Positions 12,797 through 24,024 are shown, counted from the stretch's first letter. The stretch is DNA of 64,000 nt from Powellomyces hirtus (GCA_025526995.1 JAHLKG010000010.1:248001-312000), one strand, 5' to 3'. Numbers and translations: made by a program. Notes: generated by a model not told the origin, from the letters alone.

Positions 12797-14667
12797 TCAA
12801 AATCCCGATTTGTTTTCATTCACTATGCCTTGAATGGCCTGTTGGAACTCTTGAGATACTCCCGTCATTCGCAAATCCAAATGTGTCAGATACTGAGATG
12901 AACGGAAATTAGGATGTGAAAGCGGACGGAAAGAGCTAGCAATATCCCTCACCTTGTTCTGGCTGACTGCATCGAAGATCGCCTTGCCAGCCGCATCTTC
13001 AGACGCCTCACGACCGTCTTCAACCGTAGCAAGTTTAGGCGGTCCCTGGGGTTTGCCAGCTTCGACGGTGGTGGATCGCAGCAAGTCTTTTGCCACGTCG
13101 CCATGGCCGAGCTTGTTACAGCTCATATCCAGGGACGCTGGCACCCGTGTGTTCAGTTTCAACGTTGTGCACATGGCGGCAACAGTGGTTGGTCCCAACT
13201 GATTGCAACTCAAGTCCAGTTGCTGCAACGTCGTGTTTTCTCGCAACGCTGTGAATATGGCTAAACCCCCTTTGTCACCGAGGAAGTTCATGCGCAAGGA
13301 AAGTTGAACGAGCTTGGGATTTCGGAGGAGCGCAGTCGCGAGGAATGTGCCTCCTGTTTGTCCGATTTTGTTGTTGGCAAGTGTGATGTGGGTCAACGGG
13401 CTCGATGGATTGGTAAACACGGTTGCTATCGCCCGTGCACCGGCATCGCCAATGAGGTTATGAGAGAGGTCTACATAACAGAAGCAAGAACTGTTACACT
13501 TTGCAATGGTGCAGACGCACAAATAAATCACGCATATATACCCAGATTCTTCAGCGTCCGGTTTTCCATCAAAGCGTTCGCAATCAAGTGACATCGATCG
13601 TCGTCTATCCCGCTAGCGGCCACGGTCAAGGATCGCAGCACTCGATTCGATTTAAGGACGTCGCTTAAGTATACACAGTCGTTCATTGTCATCCCGAAAT
13701 ATTCCCACTGAAACTCTATCCCACAATCTCGAACACTGAGGAAATGTTGGGACGAGAAGCTTTCGCAATACGTAGTGTTGTCTGTGCCTCACCTATAGCA
13801 GATGTCCAGCTCCTCTAGATTCTTCAGCTTGCTAAACACCATTCCAAGATTCAGATGATCTGGGTGGACGCCATCCCCGTTCCCAGATGTGAATTTATGT
13901 GATGACCGACCGTTCAACGACCCAGCGCCTGTCCCGCCCTCCTTCTCTGTTTTCCGGGCATCGTAATCGGTCGGTCGCAACTGTCGTACTTGGAGTTTGT
14001 TAATATACGGCGCACCCAGATCCAGTTGGGTCATCAGATCCATTTCCTGCTCGCCTCCATATTGTGGTACGAAATCTTCGAGGATTTTTTGCACGTTGGA
14101 CTCGAAGAACAATCGTTTCCAAGAACCTCCATGATCCCGCACATTGCAAAGCTTGAAAGTGACCACGGACTTCCGCTGCCAGTATTCTTCGTCGGGAACC
14201 AGTGGGGCTGTTATGCGCAATGGTAACTGCACGGAAATACTTGATAGCAGTCTATCCCGATATTTTGTTGGCACTCGGGATAGGATGGGATGCTCTATTG
14301 TTTCCGGCAGTATTTCATCATTGGCGTGTTTGCTTTATGTGCGTTGTGCGCTCTACAAAGCAGAATCTCTCCCCTTACCTTCAAAGCGCGAGACTAACAC
14401 ATTGATGCAAAGATCACTAAGCTTCTTGACTGGTGATAGGTTCCATTGCAAATCCTCGGCAAGAACTCGGCGCTGCGCTACGGGAATTTCCTGCTGATGT
14501 TTGACGCTTTCATATAGCGTTGGAACTGGCTGGGGTGTTGGAACCGGAAGTGTTACAACCGGCGCAGCCTGCTCCGCTACAGGTGGAGCGAGGTCAATAG
14601 TGCTTTTCTCAACACCTGTTGCTGGTGGAACGGCGGCCGACGACTGATTTGCAACGGGTTCAGGCAT
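12797..14667 (-). CDS. DRC5: TCTE1/DRC5-like leucine-rich-repeat subunit of the flagellar dynein regulatory complex
   Basis: Five exons (14379..14667, 13793..14294, 13542..13735, 12953..13470, 12797..12892) give 532 residues. A Pro/Ala-rich N-terminus precedes the TCTE1 signature: FEEHPILSRVPTKYRDRLL, ISVQLPLRITAPLVPDEEYW, LEELDICYSVRDCGIEFQW. Ribonuclease-inhibitor-type leucine-rich repeats follow (NLDLSHNLIGDAGARA, ITLANNKIGQTGG, LSLRMNFLGDKGG, LDLSCNQLGPTTV), ending YLTHLDLRMTGVSQEF. This order matches animal TCTE1 and algal DRC5, part of the nexin-dynein link of the axoneme. In a fungus it implies a flagellated zoospore stage. The intron at 12893..12952 is 60 nt and stop-free, so read-through would add 20 residues. 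Its promoter is shared with the divergent TM9 gene. Confidence 0.9.
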
Positions 14668-14857
14668 AAGGAGATCTGCGCTTCCAACATTTCACACATT
14701 GACGGGCGGGACTGTCAAACCAAAGCTTACGCGATCGCTGCCGCGCTTGGCCATCTGACGTGAGAAACGGCAGGTGGTCTATGGAGTGATCTTTGGAAAT
14801 TGCACTTTGCGCTTTGCTGATCCTGCCACTGGCTTTTCCTTTATACGATAGCTCAAA
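14668..14857. promoter_or_regulatory. bidirectional promoter between DRC5 and TM9 genes
   Basis: Only 190 bp separate the two start codons. TTTATACGAT near 14840 could serve the plus-strand TM9 gene. A short ATG frame on the minus strand near 14753 (MAKRGSDR) cannot be spliced in phase to the DRC5 exon. No further motifs are clear. Confidence 0.45.
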
Positions 14858-17520
14858 ATGAAATCCTGGACTAGCTGGGGCTCACTAGTCACTCTGGTCC
14901 TCACTGTTGGAAAGCAGGCTTCCGCCTTCTATCTTCCCGGCGTTGCGCCACACGACTATAAGGCTGGCGAGGACGTCCCGCTTTTTGTCAATGCGCTATC
15001 GTCCTCTGACACGGTGAGAATTGAAGTGAAGCTTGAGAAACATGAATGCACTCTCATCCATGTCTGTCCGATGTTCAGGTTTTGCCGTATGACTTCTATA
15101 CCGATAGGTTTCAGTTTTGCAGGGCAAGTAACCGACCACATGGTTATCTTACCACCTGGCTCGTAATCTTATTTATATTTTGCTGGATTATCTAGCCAGA
15201 TGAGATTCACCGAAAGAGCGAGTCTCTTGGCAGTATCCTGTTTGGTGACCGACTCCAGTCTTCTGCGTTCGAAGTGAGGATTGCGAACGGGACATGCTTG
15301 GACTGCTGACGTTCTAACACTACTGTGATCCAGCTCAAGATGAAACAGCCGGTTCAATGCAAAGCGCTGTGTGGCGAAAGAACCTACTCGCCCGAGGACG
15401 CGAGCTTTGTCAATCAGCGAATTCGGGAGAGATACCGTCTGAACTGGTAAGCATCATCGCCGCCAGATTTCTGAGTTGTGCTGTCCAGAAATGAACTCAT
15501 GTGAGCAGGGAAGTCGATGGACTACCAGCTGCCATGCAATCACTTGATGACGCCACACAGGAAGTCTATAACGAAATCGGCTTCTTGCTGGGTGATGATA
15601 ACAAACAGGTACGTCCATTTTGAAGTTGCCCTTCAATGTGCACTCACTGATGTCGTCTTGAAGGATGAAGTGATCTCGCTGAACAACCACTACGACATTA
15701 CCATCGAGTACCATACCAATGACGAGCAAAACTTTCGCGTTGTTGGGGTGATAGTCAATCCCTACAGTCTGAAGGACCTCACGAAATGCAGCGATAAGGG
15801 GCCCCCCGCCCCTGAAGCTGGAGTTGTTACCTTGGACGAAGAAAAGAATACGCCGGTTACATTTTCATACAGTGTAAAATGGAAGGTAAGAATCGAACGC
15901 GGTGACCCTTCAGTGACATCAGACCTTATCCAGTGCTTGAATAGGAATCGCCAACCCCCTGGGCCACTCGCTGGGACAACTATTGTATGTGACAGTTTAT
16001 CTCAATTTTGCACCTCGCCGCTCTGCCAGTGGAGAACACTCGTCCTCATACCAATCATCCATTAGTGCGTGCATCGGATCCTAAGATTCATTGGTTCAGT
16101 CTCGTGAACTCGGTCGTCATTGTGCTTTTCTTGACTGGCATGGTTGCTATGATCTTGCTTCGAGCGCTTCACAAGGATATTGCCCGATATAATGCCTTGG
16201 AGGCGCAGGAAGATGCACAGGAAGATTTCGGATGGAAGCTGGTGCACGGCGACGTGTTCCGACCTCCTAGATACTCTATGCTTCTGGCCGTCCTTGTCGG
16301 CAGCGGCGCGCAGCTGTTCTTGATGACATCAGTCACATTGGGTTTCGCAGTTCTTGGATTCTTGTCACCATCTAGTCGAGGATCATTGTCGACGGTGATC
16401 TTGGTCTTTTACGTTCTGTTTGGCAGTATCGCTGGATATACGTCGGCTCGATACTATAAGATGTTCGGGGGCGAAAAATGGAAGCGTAATGTGATGCTCA
16501 CAGCTCTCCTTGTACCCGGGTATGCCCCATACTTTCTGTTATAGCGCGGTAGAGGACGCAGCTGATGACATTACATTCAGGACTGTGTTTGCGATTTTCC
16601 TATTATTGAACTTCTTCTTGATTGGCGCCAAGTCTTCCGGGGCCGTTCCCTTCGGAACTCTTTTCGCGTTGATCTCGATGTGGTTCTTGGTCTCAGCACC
16701 ACTGTGCTTCCTGGGAGCTTACTTCGGTTACAAGAAGCCGGTGAGTGAACACATCGCGCGATGCACGGTGCTTGCAAGTACTTATTGCAGAGCCCTCTGC
16801 TTTAATGCAACAGAAATTGGAGCATCCTGTCCGAACGAATCAGATTCCTCGCCAGATCCCTGAACAGCCCTTCTACCTCCGACGCATCCCATCCATTGTC
16901 ATCGGAGGCATTCTTCCATTCGGCGCGATTTTCATTGAATTGTATTTCATCATGGCCAGCATCTGGGACAACCGTGTTTACTACGTATTCGGGTTCTTGT
17001 TCCTGGTCTTTGTCATCCTGGTGTTGACATGCTCGCAAGTGACAGTCCTCATGTGCTACTTCCACTTGTGTTCTGAGGATTACAGATGGTATGCGTCAAG
17101 CAATTGATTGAAATCATAACGTGGAAAATGGGGCTGACTTGGTTTGCATTCTAGGTGGTGGAGAGCGTTCCTCACCAGCGGAGCTTCCGCGTTCTACGTG
17201 TTCCTGTATGGACTGCTATTCTACCATACGAGATTGACTATTGAGGATGTGCCATCGACGATTCTGTATTTCGGGTGAGCATCTCAACCATAGCGCATCA
17301 CTCCGCCCACCCAGCAGCTGCTGACACCTATCGACTGTAGATACACATCTATCATGAGTATCCTGTTCTTCTTACTGACGGGAACCATTGGGTTCACGGC
17401 GTGCTTCAAATTTGTGCGGAAAATTTATGGATCTATCAAGGTAAGAAGGCAATCCAGGATCATTGCTGCGCATATTTGATCTGTTGCTATTTCCTAATCC
17501 AAAATATACAGATCGATTAA
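14858..17520 (+). CDS. TM9/EMP70 family (nonaspanin) transmembrane protein
   Basis: Thirteen exons (14858..15013, 15079..15123, 15196..15273, 15334..15446, 15509..15608, 15664..15885, 15945..15984, 16066..16519, 16581..16740, 16814..17088, 17155..17274, 17341..17440, 17512..17520) give 623 residues, the family norm. A signal peptide ([18 protein letters not shown]) leads to [16 protein letters not shown]. The luminal domain has [32 protein letters not shown] and CKALCGE; after WATRWDNYL come nine membrane helices, ending [10 protein letters not shown], the KxD-type C-terminus used for Golgi retention. TM9SF proteins sit in Golgi/endosomes and affect adhesion and membrane-protein sorting. Exon 2 ends AGG|GCAAGT, a non-canonical GC-AG intron. 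The last coding exon is 9 nt. Confidence 0.95.
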
Positions 17521-17666
17521 GCTTCTCATACCTAACTGGCGCTGGGTTGTTTTGTAAAAAGAAAAAAATAGATTTGCGTGTATCTCTTGCTTTACAACAG
17601 AAATCGCATGCGAGCCGCATGGCAGTTATTTGGGGAGAGACCCCAATCTTCTACCACCGGCGGTGT

Positions 17667-19100
17667 CTAGTCGTCTTCCTCTACCGCCGACCAAGGAGAT
17701 GCAGGAGACAATGTAGGCGAATTCTTTGACGCGACTGTTGACGTGGCGACAACTGCAGGATTCACTTTCAACGCGGCCGCAGAAGCGGATTTGCCAGTTT
17801 TGGAGTTCAGACCATTTCGGCCCATCCACTAATTTGCGGGTCAACATATGGAACTCTAAAACTCCGACATGATGCCGTTGACGTACCTGATTCACATGAG
17901 CGACCAGAACTTGCTCCATTTCATTCCAAAAGTGTGTCGCCTCATTGACTACCACGACCGTCTTGTTCTCATTGGGAAGCTCATCCACAAACTTTTTGAA
18001 GTTGGCTTCCGATGTGAAATTGTCCCGGTTTCCACAGATGAAAAGTTTTGGTATATTGGCGGGGATCTCCATAAGCTGTGCTTTCAGTTTGTTGGAGCCG
18101 AAGAAAGTGAGGAACCACAACACTGCAACATCACAAGACCAACATGTCAATACGCGCGAGCCGGAAAGGAAAAGCAACGAGTCCATTGGAATATACCTCC
18201 GCTGTTTGAGCGAGGTTAGAGACGGGGTAGAGAACCTTATTTGTGGATCTTGCATATTACCTCGGATAGCTGATGGAGATGAATCCTGCAAGCTCAGAAA
18301 CTTGACGAGTGATAGCCCCTGCCGCAACAGAACCATACGAGTATCCCTGTTCCAGCAGCATGTCAGTAAGAGGCGCAATGGGCCGTGTTTTCAGATTCAT
18401 CTCAGGCTTACGCAGAGTATAATGTGCGTAGGCGCAATCTCTGGTCTTCCGCGCACATAGCGGCAGATCGACAGCACATCGTCAGCTTCACCGGCCCCTT
18501 TGAAGCTCGTTCTACCTGTCGATCTGCCTGCGCCTCTAATGTGTGCAATGCCAGCTTGAGATGTAGACTTCAAAAAAACCGCCAACAAGAGCGGCTTACC
18601 GGAAATTGAACCGCACAGTCATGAACCCTTGAGATGCAAAATTGTCGAACAAGGCTTGCACAACGTTGTTTTCAAAGTTTCCTCCTAACTGATAAACCAC
18701 AGAAGCCATAAGGACCGCTGTTGCCAAACGACCGGTCTTTTACGCGCACGGGAATCATACCGGGCCATACGGATGTGTCAATATGACGCATCTTTCATAT
18801 AACGTATATAGGTTTGGACAGAACGCAGACAGCCTTTCCGGCAAGAAGTTCAGTACATGCTGCGGAGACTCACGTTTGCTTCCTCCCTGCTCCACGATAA
18901 AGGCGAGTTTCTAGCTCCACTTTGTCGGTAGAAGGAACTGTGACCTTCTCCTCCTGCAAATGCATCTTGACGGAGCGGGGATTATTGTGCATGGTTGATT
19001 CTCTGTTATGACTTGTGGTTGAATGCTGCAAATAAGAATTCCAACCGATATTCCCCCACCCCCACCCACTTCGATCAGGAGCACTTGCCGAAGCACTCAT
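17667..19100 (-). CDS. alpha/beta hydrolase of the HPHP-loop (KANL3/TEX30-like) type, with a 5-nt microexon
   Basis: Eight exons (18874..19100, 18761..18791, 18600..18688, 18412..18535, 18261..18346, 18197..18201, 17887..18122, 17667..17828) give 319 residues. Core motifs in order: CVILTHPYGPLGGNFENN (oxyanion loop), FMTVRFNFRGAGRSTG, nucleophile GYSYGS (S160), ISISYPSGVLWFLTFFGS, ICGNRDNFTSE (D221), and NEATHFWNE (H251). The S160/D221/H251 triad is complete, so it should be an active serine hydrolase; the substrate is unknown. The five bases 18197..18201 (CGGAG) are needed to reach the family's SYPxGVL motif in frame, with good GT-AG signals on both sides. The C-terminal 50 residues are Ala/Ser-rich. 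The start could instead be the internal Met at about residue 36. No membrane or targeting signal is clear. Confidence 0.85.
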
Positions 19101-19246
19101 AACGTAAGCGGACGCGACAGCAATGACTCGATGATCGTCATTTCCTTGAACGGGAGAGCTGACAGAATGCCAAGGGGATTAGTCGGCGAGTCTTTAATCC
19201 AGAGGAATCAAACATTGATAGATACAGATGGCCCTCCGAGGTTTTA

Positions 19247-19773
19247 TTAGCGGACAAGCAATTCCTGAGGCTTATCAACAGAACCGATGGCTTCCAACGC
19301 AATCCTTTTCTGCACGCTCATGTCAGGCCCAGCATCGTGAAAAAGTGGCACCCATGTACCGTACCGCACACAAAAGGGCGACTACGGCGTCTGCTGGTTT
19401 GAGGACGGCGGGTAGTACCTGATGTCCTCTGCTCCGTTTGTCTCTTCTGTCCAAATATCGCAAGTATGTCGTTGTAGTCGGCTCGGTCGCTTTCCTTCCA
19501 CATTGTGCATGATTCATTTCCCAATTTGGCGCTGGGCCCAGACTACGACTTCCGGGGTGATATTAATCGTCTACTTGAGCGTCTGGCAAGCGTCCAGTGG
19601 AATCCTTATGTCTATTGCAGTATACGGAAGCATAGGCTGGTTCACGCATCTCCTCTTCGACAGTTCATGGTGCTTCTTGGTCAGCTTCTTCCAATTCGTA
19701 CGAGTAGATACCGCATATTGCTCCGCCAAGGCGCCGCATGAATGTAATTTGTACGCTCACGCGGGGCTTCCAT
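19247..19773 (-). CDS. unresolved minus-strand gene or decayed gene
   Basis: Protein-like minus-strand stretches cluster here, but I could not build one clean model. The best supported piece is the 3' exon 19247..19381 (acceptor ccgtag; WVPLFHDAGPDMSVQKR, ending KPQELLVR plus stop). Upstream are SDRADYNDILAIFGQKRQ (19440-19500), NWKKLTKKHHELSKRR (about 19655-19700), and a possible start MEAPRERTN at 19773. The third piece and the 3' exon lie in one frame interrupted by three stops, compatible either with several unusually short introns or with a decayed gene. Opposite-strand frames at 19422-19787 and 19505-19741 are also open. The product is not recognised. It would lie head-to-tail with the downstream hydrolase gene, 146 bp away. 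Confidence 0.2.
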
Positions 19774-20481
19774 CTTGTGGAGATTGATTACTACTCGCAA
19801 ACGTGGAGTCGCGGCCTCTGTCACAGGTGGAGGAGCACGTGATAGGACTGTTGGGCCGCAAACTCAGTCCACCACAATTCTCCGCATCCCATTCGCTTGG
19901 CTTGGCGCAGTCACTCCACAATTCCTAGTAGGGACTGACGTCATCGTCGCCACCTCCCATTCACGTCATCTATTGATCCCTCCGTCCTTTGCCATAGCCG
20001 TGTGCGCTTATTATTCGTTACAGTGTCCGTTTCGTGTTCCGATTTGCATGCGCTGAAGCCCCTGAATTCTTGCTGGATGTACAGCCCCATTTCGGCCAGG
20101 CCGGCCACCCGATGCCGATGCCGATGCGGCGTTCCGCTGGGTTGTGTTGTACTGTAGCAGCCATATGCGAACACACCTCCTTCGTGGTTGGAAACACCTC
20201 TCACCCGCACGCACAGAGCAACTGTGCAGCTGCAACGCGTGTCCGTCATGTTGGCCTTTTAGCCCATCATTGATGGATATGTAATCGTGAAACCATTGAG
20301 CGTGGGTGTCAAGCGTCTAAGAATATAAAAGGGAGAACGGGTAGCCATCCGACTTTTTGATTCTTATTGTAATTCTCGATATCAATACATTCTGTGCCGT
20401 GGGCCTGTTTTTTTTTTGCAAACTCTTGTTACGAGCATCACCACTACTGACCAAATACTACGACGACACACGTTGCACATA
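19774..20481. other. intergenic region with EGT1 promoter
   Basis: About 700 bp. It contains a CACGTG E-box near 19835, a short GATGCC triplication near 20112, a TATA box at 20324, and a T-tract at about 20408-20417. No gene is supported. Confidence 0.55.
20324..20331 (+). promoter_or_regulatory. TATA box of EGT1
   Basis: TATAAAAG lies 158 nt upstream of the start codon at 20482, which implies a leader of roughly 120 nt. It is the only strong TATA match in the interval. Confidence 0.5.
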
Positions 20482-23282
20482 ATGTCACCCTCACAACTGT
20501 CAAATCACGTCCGGTCTGTTACTTCACAAGACCATCTAAGCGGAAAAATGGCCCTCAAGTCGAACGGCGCTTCGACACCCGTGTCGATCATTGATCTCCG
20601 AGGCAACACATCGGTTTCCAACACCGAGGAGAACCTCAAATCATCCATCATCAAGTCAATCACTTCCAAAGACGTCGTTTACAGAAATAAGAGTCATGAG
20701 ACCCTTGTCCGCTCTATACCTACCATGGTGTTGTATGACGACAAAGGTCTCGAGATTTTCGGTAATTACGCTGTGAGCATGTCTGGGTGATGTGCTGCCA
20801 GCTGCTAAAATCCGTGATTCTTGTACTTCCATCAGACAAAATCACCTACGTACCAGACTATTACCTCACGGAGGCGGAAATTGATGTGCTCAAAAACCAT
20901 GCTGAGGAGTGTGTATCCAAGGTTGCTCGGAACGATAGCGTTCTGGTTGAACTTGGTTGTGGAGCCATGAGGAAAACAAAGTATATCCTGGAGGCTATCG
21001 TAGCTCAGGGATTGCAGAATGTCCGCTACTATGCTGTTGACTTATCTGAGTCATCTCTGCGCGAATCTCTGCTTCCTCTCACCGAGGCATTCCCGACCAT
21101 CAACTTTATCGGACTCTTGGGCTGCTATGAAGACTCCGTACAATACATCGCGAAAACCATCCCTACATCTACGCCAAAGACATATCTATGGCTCGGCTCG
21201 TCAATCGGAAACTTGAACCGTACCGAAGCTGCAGCATTCCTCAAGCAGATATGCGAAAAAGGAATGCAGATTGGCGACACGTTCTTGTGTGGAATTGATC
21301 GTCGCAATGCACCGGAGGTGATCGGTCTCGCTTACAACGACACTCAAGGGGTCACTCGCGATTTTATCATGAATGGCCTCGACCACATCAATACCATCTT
21401 TGGATATCCGGTATTCGATCGTACAGCGTTTGAGTATTTGTCAGAATATCAGGAATCAGAGGGACGTCACGCTGCCTACTATCGGTCACTCCGAAATCAA
21501 ACTGTAGCATTCCGAGAAGGAGATTCCTCGGTGGTCAATGGAGCAGGACAACTGAAAGTGGCTCTCGAGAAGGGCGAAATCATCAACGTTGAGTATAGTT
21601 ACAAATGGAGTTTCCGTGAGGTAAAATAACACTCCTTCAGTCGAACGGACTTGTGTCTCAATATTGACTCTTTCTCTAATCTGCAGGTGAACGCATTAGT
21701 AGAAACAGCGAAATTGTACAATGGTGGCAAATGGACCGACAGCAGAGACATGTACGATCTGCATCTGTTTCAGAAACCACCGTTTTTCTTCGAAAAGAAG
21801 AAGGCAACGGTCTCTCCAATTCCTGCCTTGGACGAATGGGAGCAGCTATGGAAGGCATGGTGAGTAATATCGTCGGCGCTGCTCTCCCGTAGGAACTGCT
21901 CAAACAACTGACACTACATCGCATCAGGGACGTCATTACCACCACAATGATTCCGACCTCTGAACATCTATCGCGCCCGATATCTCTCCGTCACCCTTAC
22001 ATCTTCTACCTGGGACACATTCCCGCCTTTCTTGACATTCAGTTGGCAAGAGCAGAAGGATCCGCATTCACAGCGCCGGAAGCATACACGGAGATCTTCG
22101 AGCGCGGCATCGATCCAGATTTGGATGATCCGAATGTCTGCAATCCACACTCGAGCGTTCCTGACCAATGGCCGGCCATTGAGGATGTTCAGGCTTACAA
22201 AGATAGAGTGAGGGAGAGATTGCGAACGGTGCTGGTGGACTACCAAAACGGGCGGGAGATCGGGAAGAGAGTCAAGCGAGTGCTTTGGATGTGCTACGAG
22301 CATGAGGCAATGCATCTTGAGACGTTGTTATACATGCTCGTCCAATCACCAACGACATTGGCTCCCGCCGGTGTCCTGGAGCCCATCTCCGTGCGCCGTC
22401 AACCTGTGCCATCGAAGATGCTTCGATTCACAAACTGTGGACGTATTTCGACTGGCTTAGATGATCCTGAAAGTGCAGATCTCGACGACAACTCTCCTGC
22501 GCCTCATCAGTACGGGTGGGACAATGAAAAGCCGTCGCGCCAGCTTCCTGCGCCGGCCGACTTTGAAATCCAATCGCGAATGGTGACAATTGCTGAATAC
22601 GCCGCCTATCTCGATGCCGAGAACGGATGGCACAATGACGAGCTGATCCCTGCGAGCTGGGGCACCATGCCCGAGCAACCTTCCAATGGACATACGCAAT
22701 CAAGCGCCGCCAACGGGACATCTCGCACATTTGGCGTCAAAACAGCGTTCGGCATCCGACCTTTGTCGCAATTCCCAGCCTCCCCTGTGTCACTTTCATA
22801 CAATCAAGCGTTCAAATACGCTTGCGTCAAGGGTATGAGGCTGCCAACAGAGAATGAGCTGCGCAAAGTCCGTCAAGAAGGGAGAAGATTGGAGCGCCAT
22901 TACGGGTTCGGATCCTGGACCCCGCTTGGCTCCCTTCATGAAGGTGCCTCAGACGATGAACCGCAAGCTGTGGTCGACGAAGGGCTCTGGGAATGGACTG
23001 GGTCCGTATTCGACCGATCAGAACAAGACGGCTATGAGAAGTCGGACGTATATCCGGGCTACTCAAGCGACTTTTTGTAAGTTTTTCAGCCATTGAGCAT
23101 TTCATTGAAGCTCGATAATTAATGCATCCTTGTCGATTGTTAGTGACGGAAAGCACAATGTGGTTTTGGGCGCTTCGTGGGCCACACTCCCGCGTATTGC
23201 TGAGAGAGAAAGCTTTGTAAACTGGTACCAGCGCGGTTACCCTTACGTTTTCGCAGGCTTTAGATTGGCCAGGAGTATTTAG
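20482..23282 (+). CDS. EGT1: ergothioneine biosynthesis protein EGT1 (histidine methyltransferase fused to sulfoxide synthase)
   Basis: Five exons (20482..20761, 20836..21620, 21687..21859, 21928..23076, 23144..23282) give 841 residues. The first half is an EgtD-type methyltransferase: LEIFDKITYVPDYYLTEAE, SAM loop VELGCGAMRKT (131-141), YLWLGSSIGNLNR, NVEYSYKW. It makes hercynine from histidine. The second half is EgtB-like: HPYIFYLGHIPAFLD, then the iron-binding HEAMHLE (H538, H542, E544), a QYGWDNEKPSR segment, and an FGE/DUF323 lectin-like domain with GMRLPTENEL, GLWEWTGSVFD and the terminal FAGFRLARSI. It uses non-haem iron, O2 and cysteine to form the C-S bond of hercynylcysteine sulfoxide. 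This domain order is that of fungal Egt1 enzymes. A later Met (about residue 23) is an alternative start. Confidence 0.95.
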
Positions 23283-24024
23283 AGATCACCCGCGCACCGG
23301 GTGGGGAATATATAGTTCTATCCTGGTTGCCTTTATATTTCGCCTGCCGGCCGTTAACTTTCGCGCAGCGCAGGCCAGTTTTGCGAGGGCAAGGAGATCC
23401 TTTCACGGAACGGCCGGAACGGCTTCGCGCACACCCATCAAGTGTGACGTTTGGGCAAGCGAGAGTGGCAGGAGGGAAATCAATTTTTTGTCCGTGTTGC
23501 GTCACCATAGAAAACACGAACCCGTTTCGGTGCTTGGACGAAAGGATGTCGTTGTCCTCGCGAAACCGCGCCCTCCTGAGCGAAAATTAACGGCCGCCAA
23601 ATGTAAGGACGCGGCAACCAGAATAATGAAGATTTGATAGCTTTTGCGTTCAGCCTCTCGGCTTCAATGTCGATTCCTGCTCCCTCCATCCTAATTTGAG
23701 TCTCAGCAATGGGACAAATGAATGGCATCGATATGAGTCAGTCAGTCAGTAATCATACAAAGGAAAGCAAATTCCATGAAGGGGCGTTGTCGCTGGTCAA
23801 AAAAGTCGCGGATACTTCCCCATCGGAGTTTGATTACATAACACATCCATCCGGGCCTGTCCCAAGTTTTCCTGAATCCACATTAAAAGCACCCCAGATA
23901 CCAGCTCCATAAAAAGCGGAAATCCAGTCCGGTGCTCATCAAAACACTCTCGCATTTGCCAGATCCAAGCTCAAGCCAGTCCATTTCCTCCATTTTTTTT
24001 TTGCCAGTCTTCAAAACATCAGAA
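23283..24024. other. intergenic region carrying an imperfect inverted repeat
   Basis: About 740 bp between EGT1 and the PLAC8 gene. The left half holds the inverted repeat listed separately. A 67-codon frame at 23709-23912 (MGQMNGIDMSQS...) lies just upstream of the PLAC8 gene, but it has no recognisable content and may be chance. The right end is C/T-rich with a T-run just before the PLAC8 start. Confidence 0.5.
23323..23621. repeat. imperfect inverted repeat, two ~120-nt arms
   Basis: The stretch starting at 23323 (CTGGTTGCC...CGGCCGTTAACTTTCGC...GAGATCCTTTC) reappears as its reverse complement from 23621 leftward (CTGGTTGCC...CGGCCGTTAATTTTCGC...GACATCCTTTC). The arms span roughly 23323-23445 and 23498-23621, with a spacer of about 50 nt. 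By eye about two thirds of positions match with few gaps. Both arms also translate to a similar string (PLTFAQ / PLIFAQ, then RGQ...PF). It could be a foldback element, a decayed inverted duplication, or a structured non-coding RNA. Confidence 0.6.

Noticed and set aside
14731..14753. Upstream ATG (MAKRGSDR) with GTAAGC donor as first exon of DRC5
   Set aside because: Its phase does not match the available acceptor before the DRC5 start, so the first in-frame ATG at 14667 was kept.
19422..19787. Hydrophobic 121-codon plus-strand frame resembling a membrane protein
   Set aside because: No good start context, no conservation recognised, and it overlaps several alternative frames on both strands; hydrophobicity alone is weak evidence.
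23709..23912. 67-codon frame just upstream of the PLAC8 gene
   Set aside because: No recognisable content, no splice link to PLAC8, and compatible with a leader or promoter; not strong enough to call a gene.
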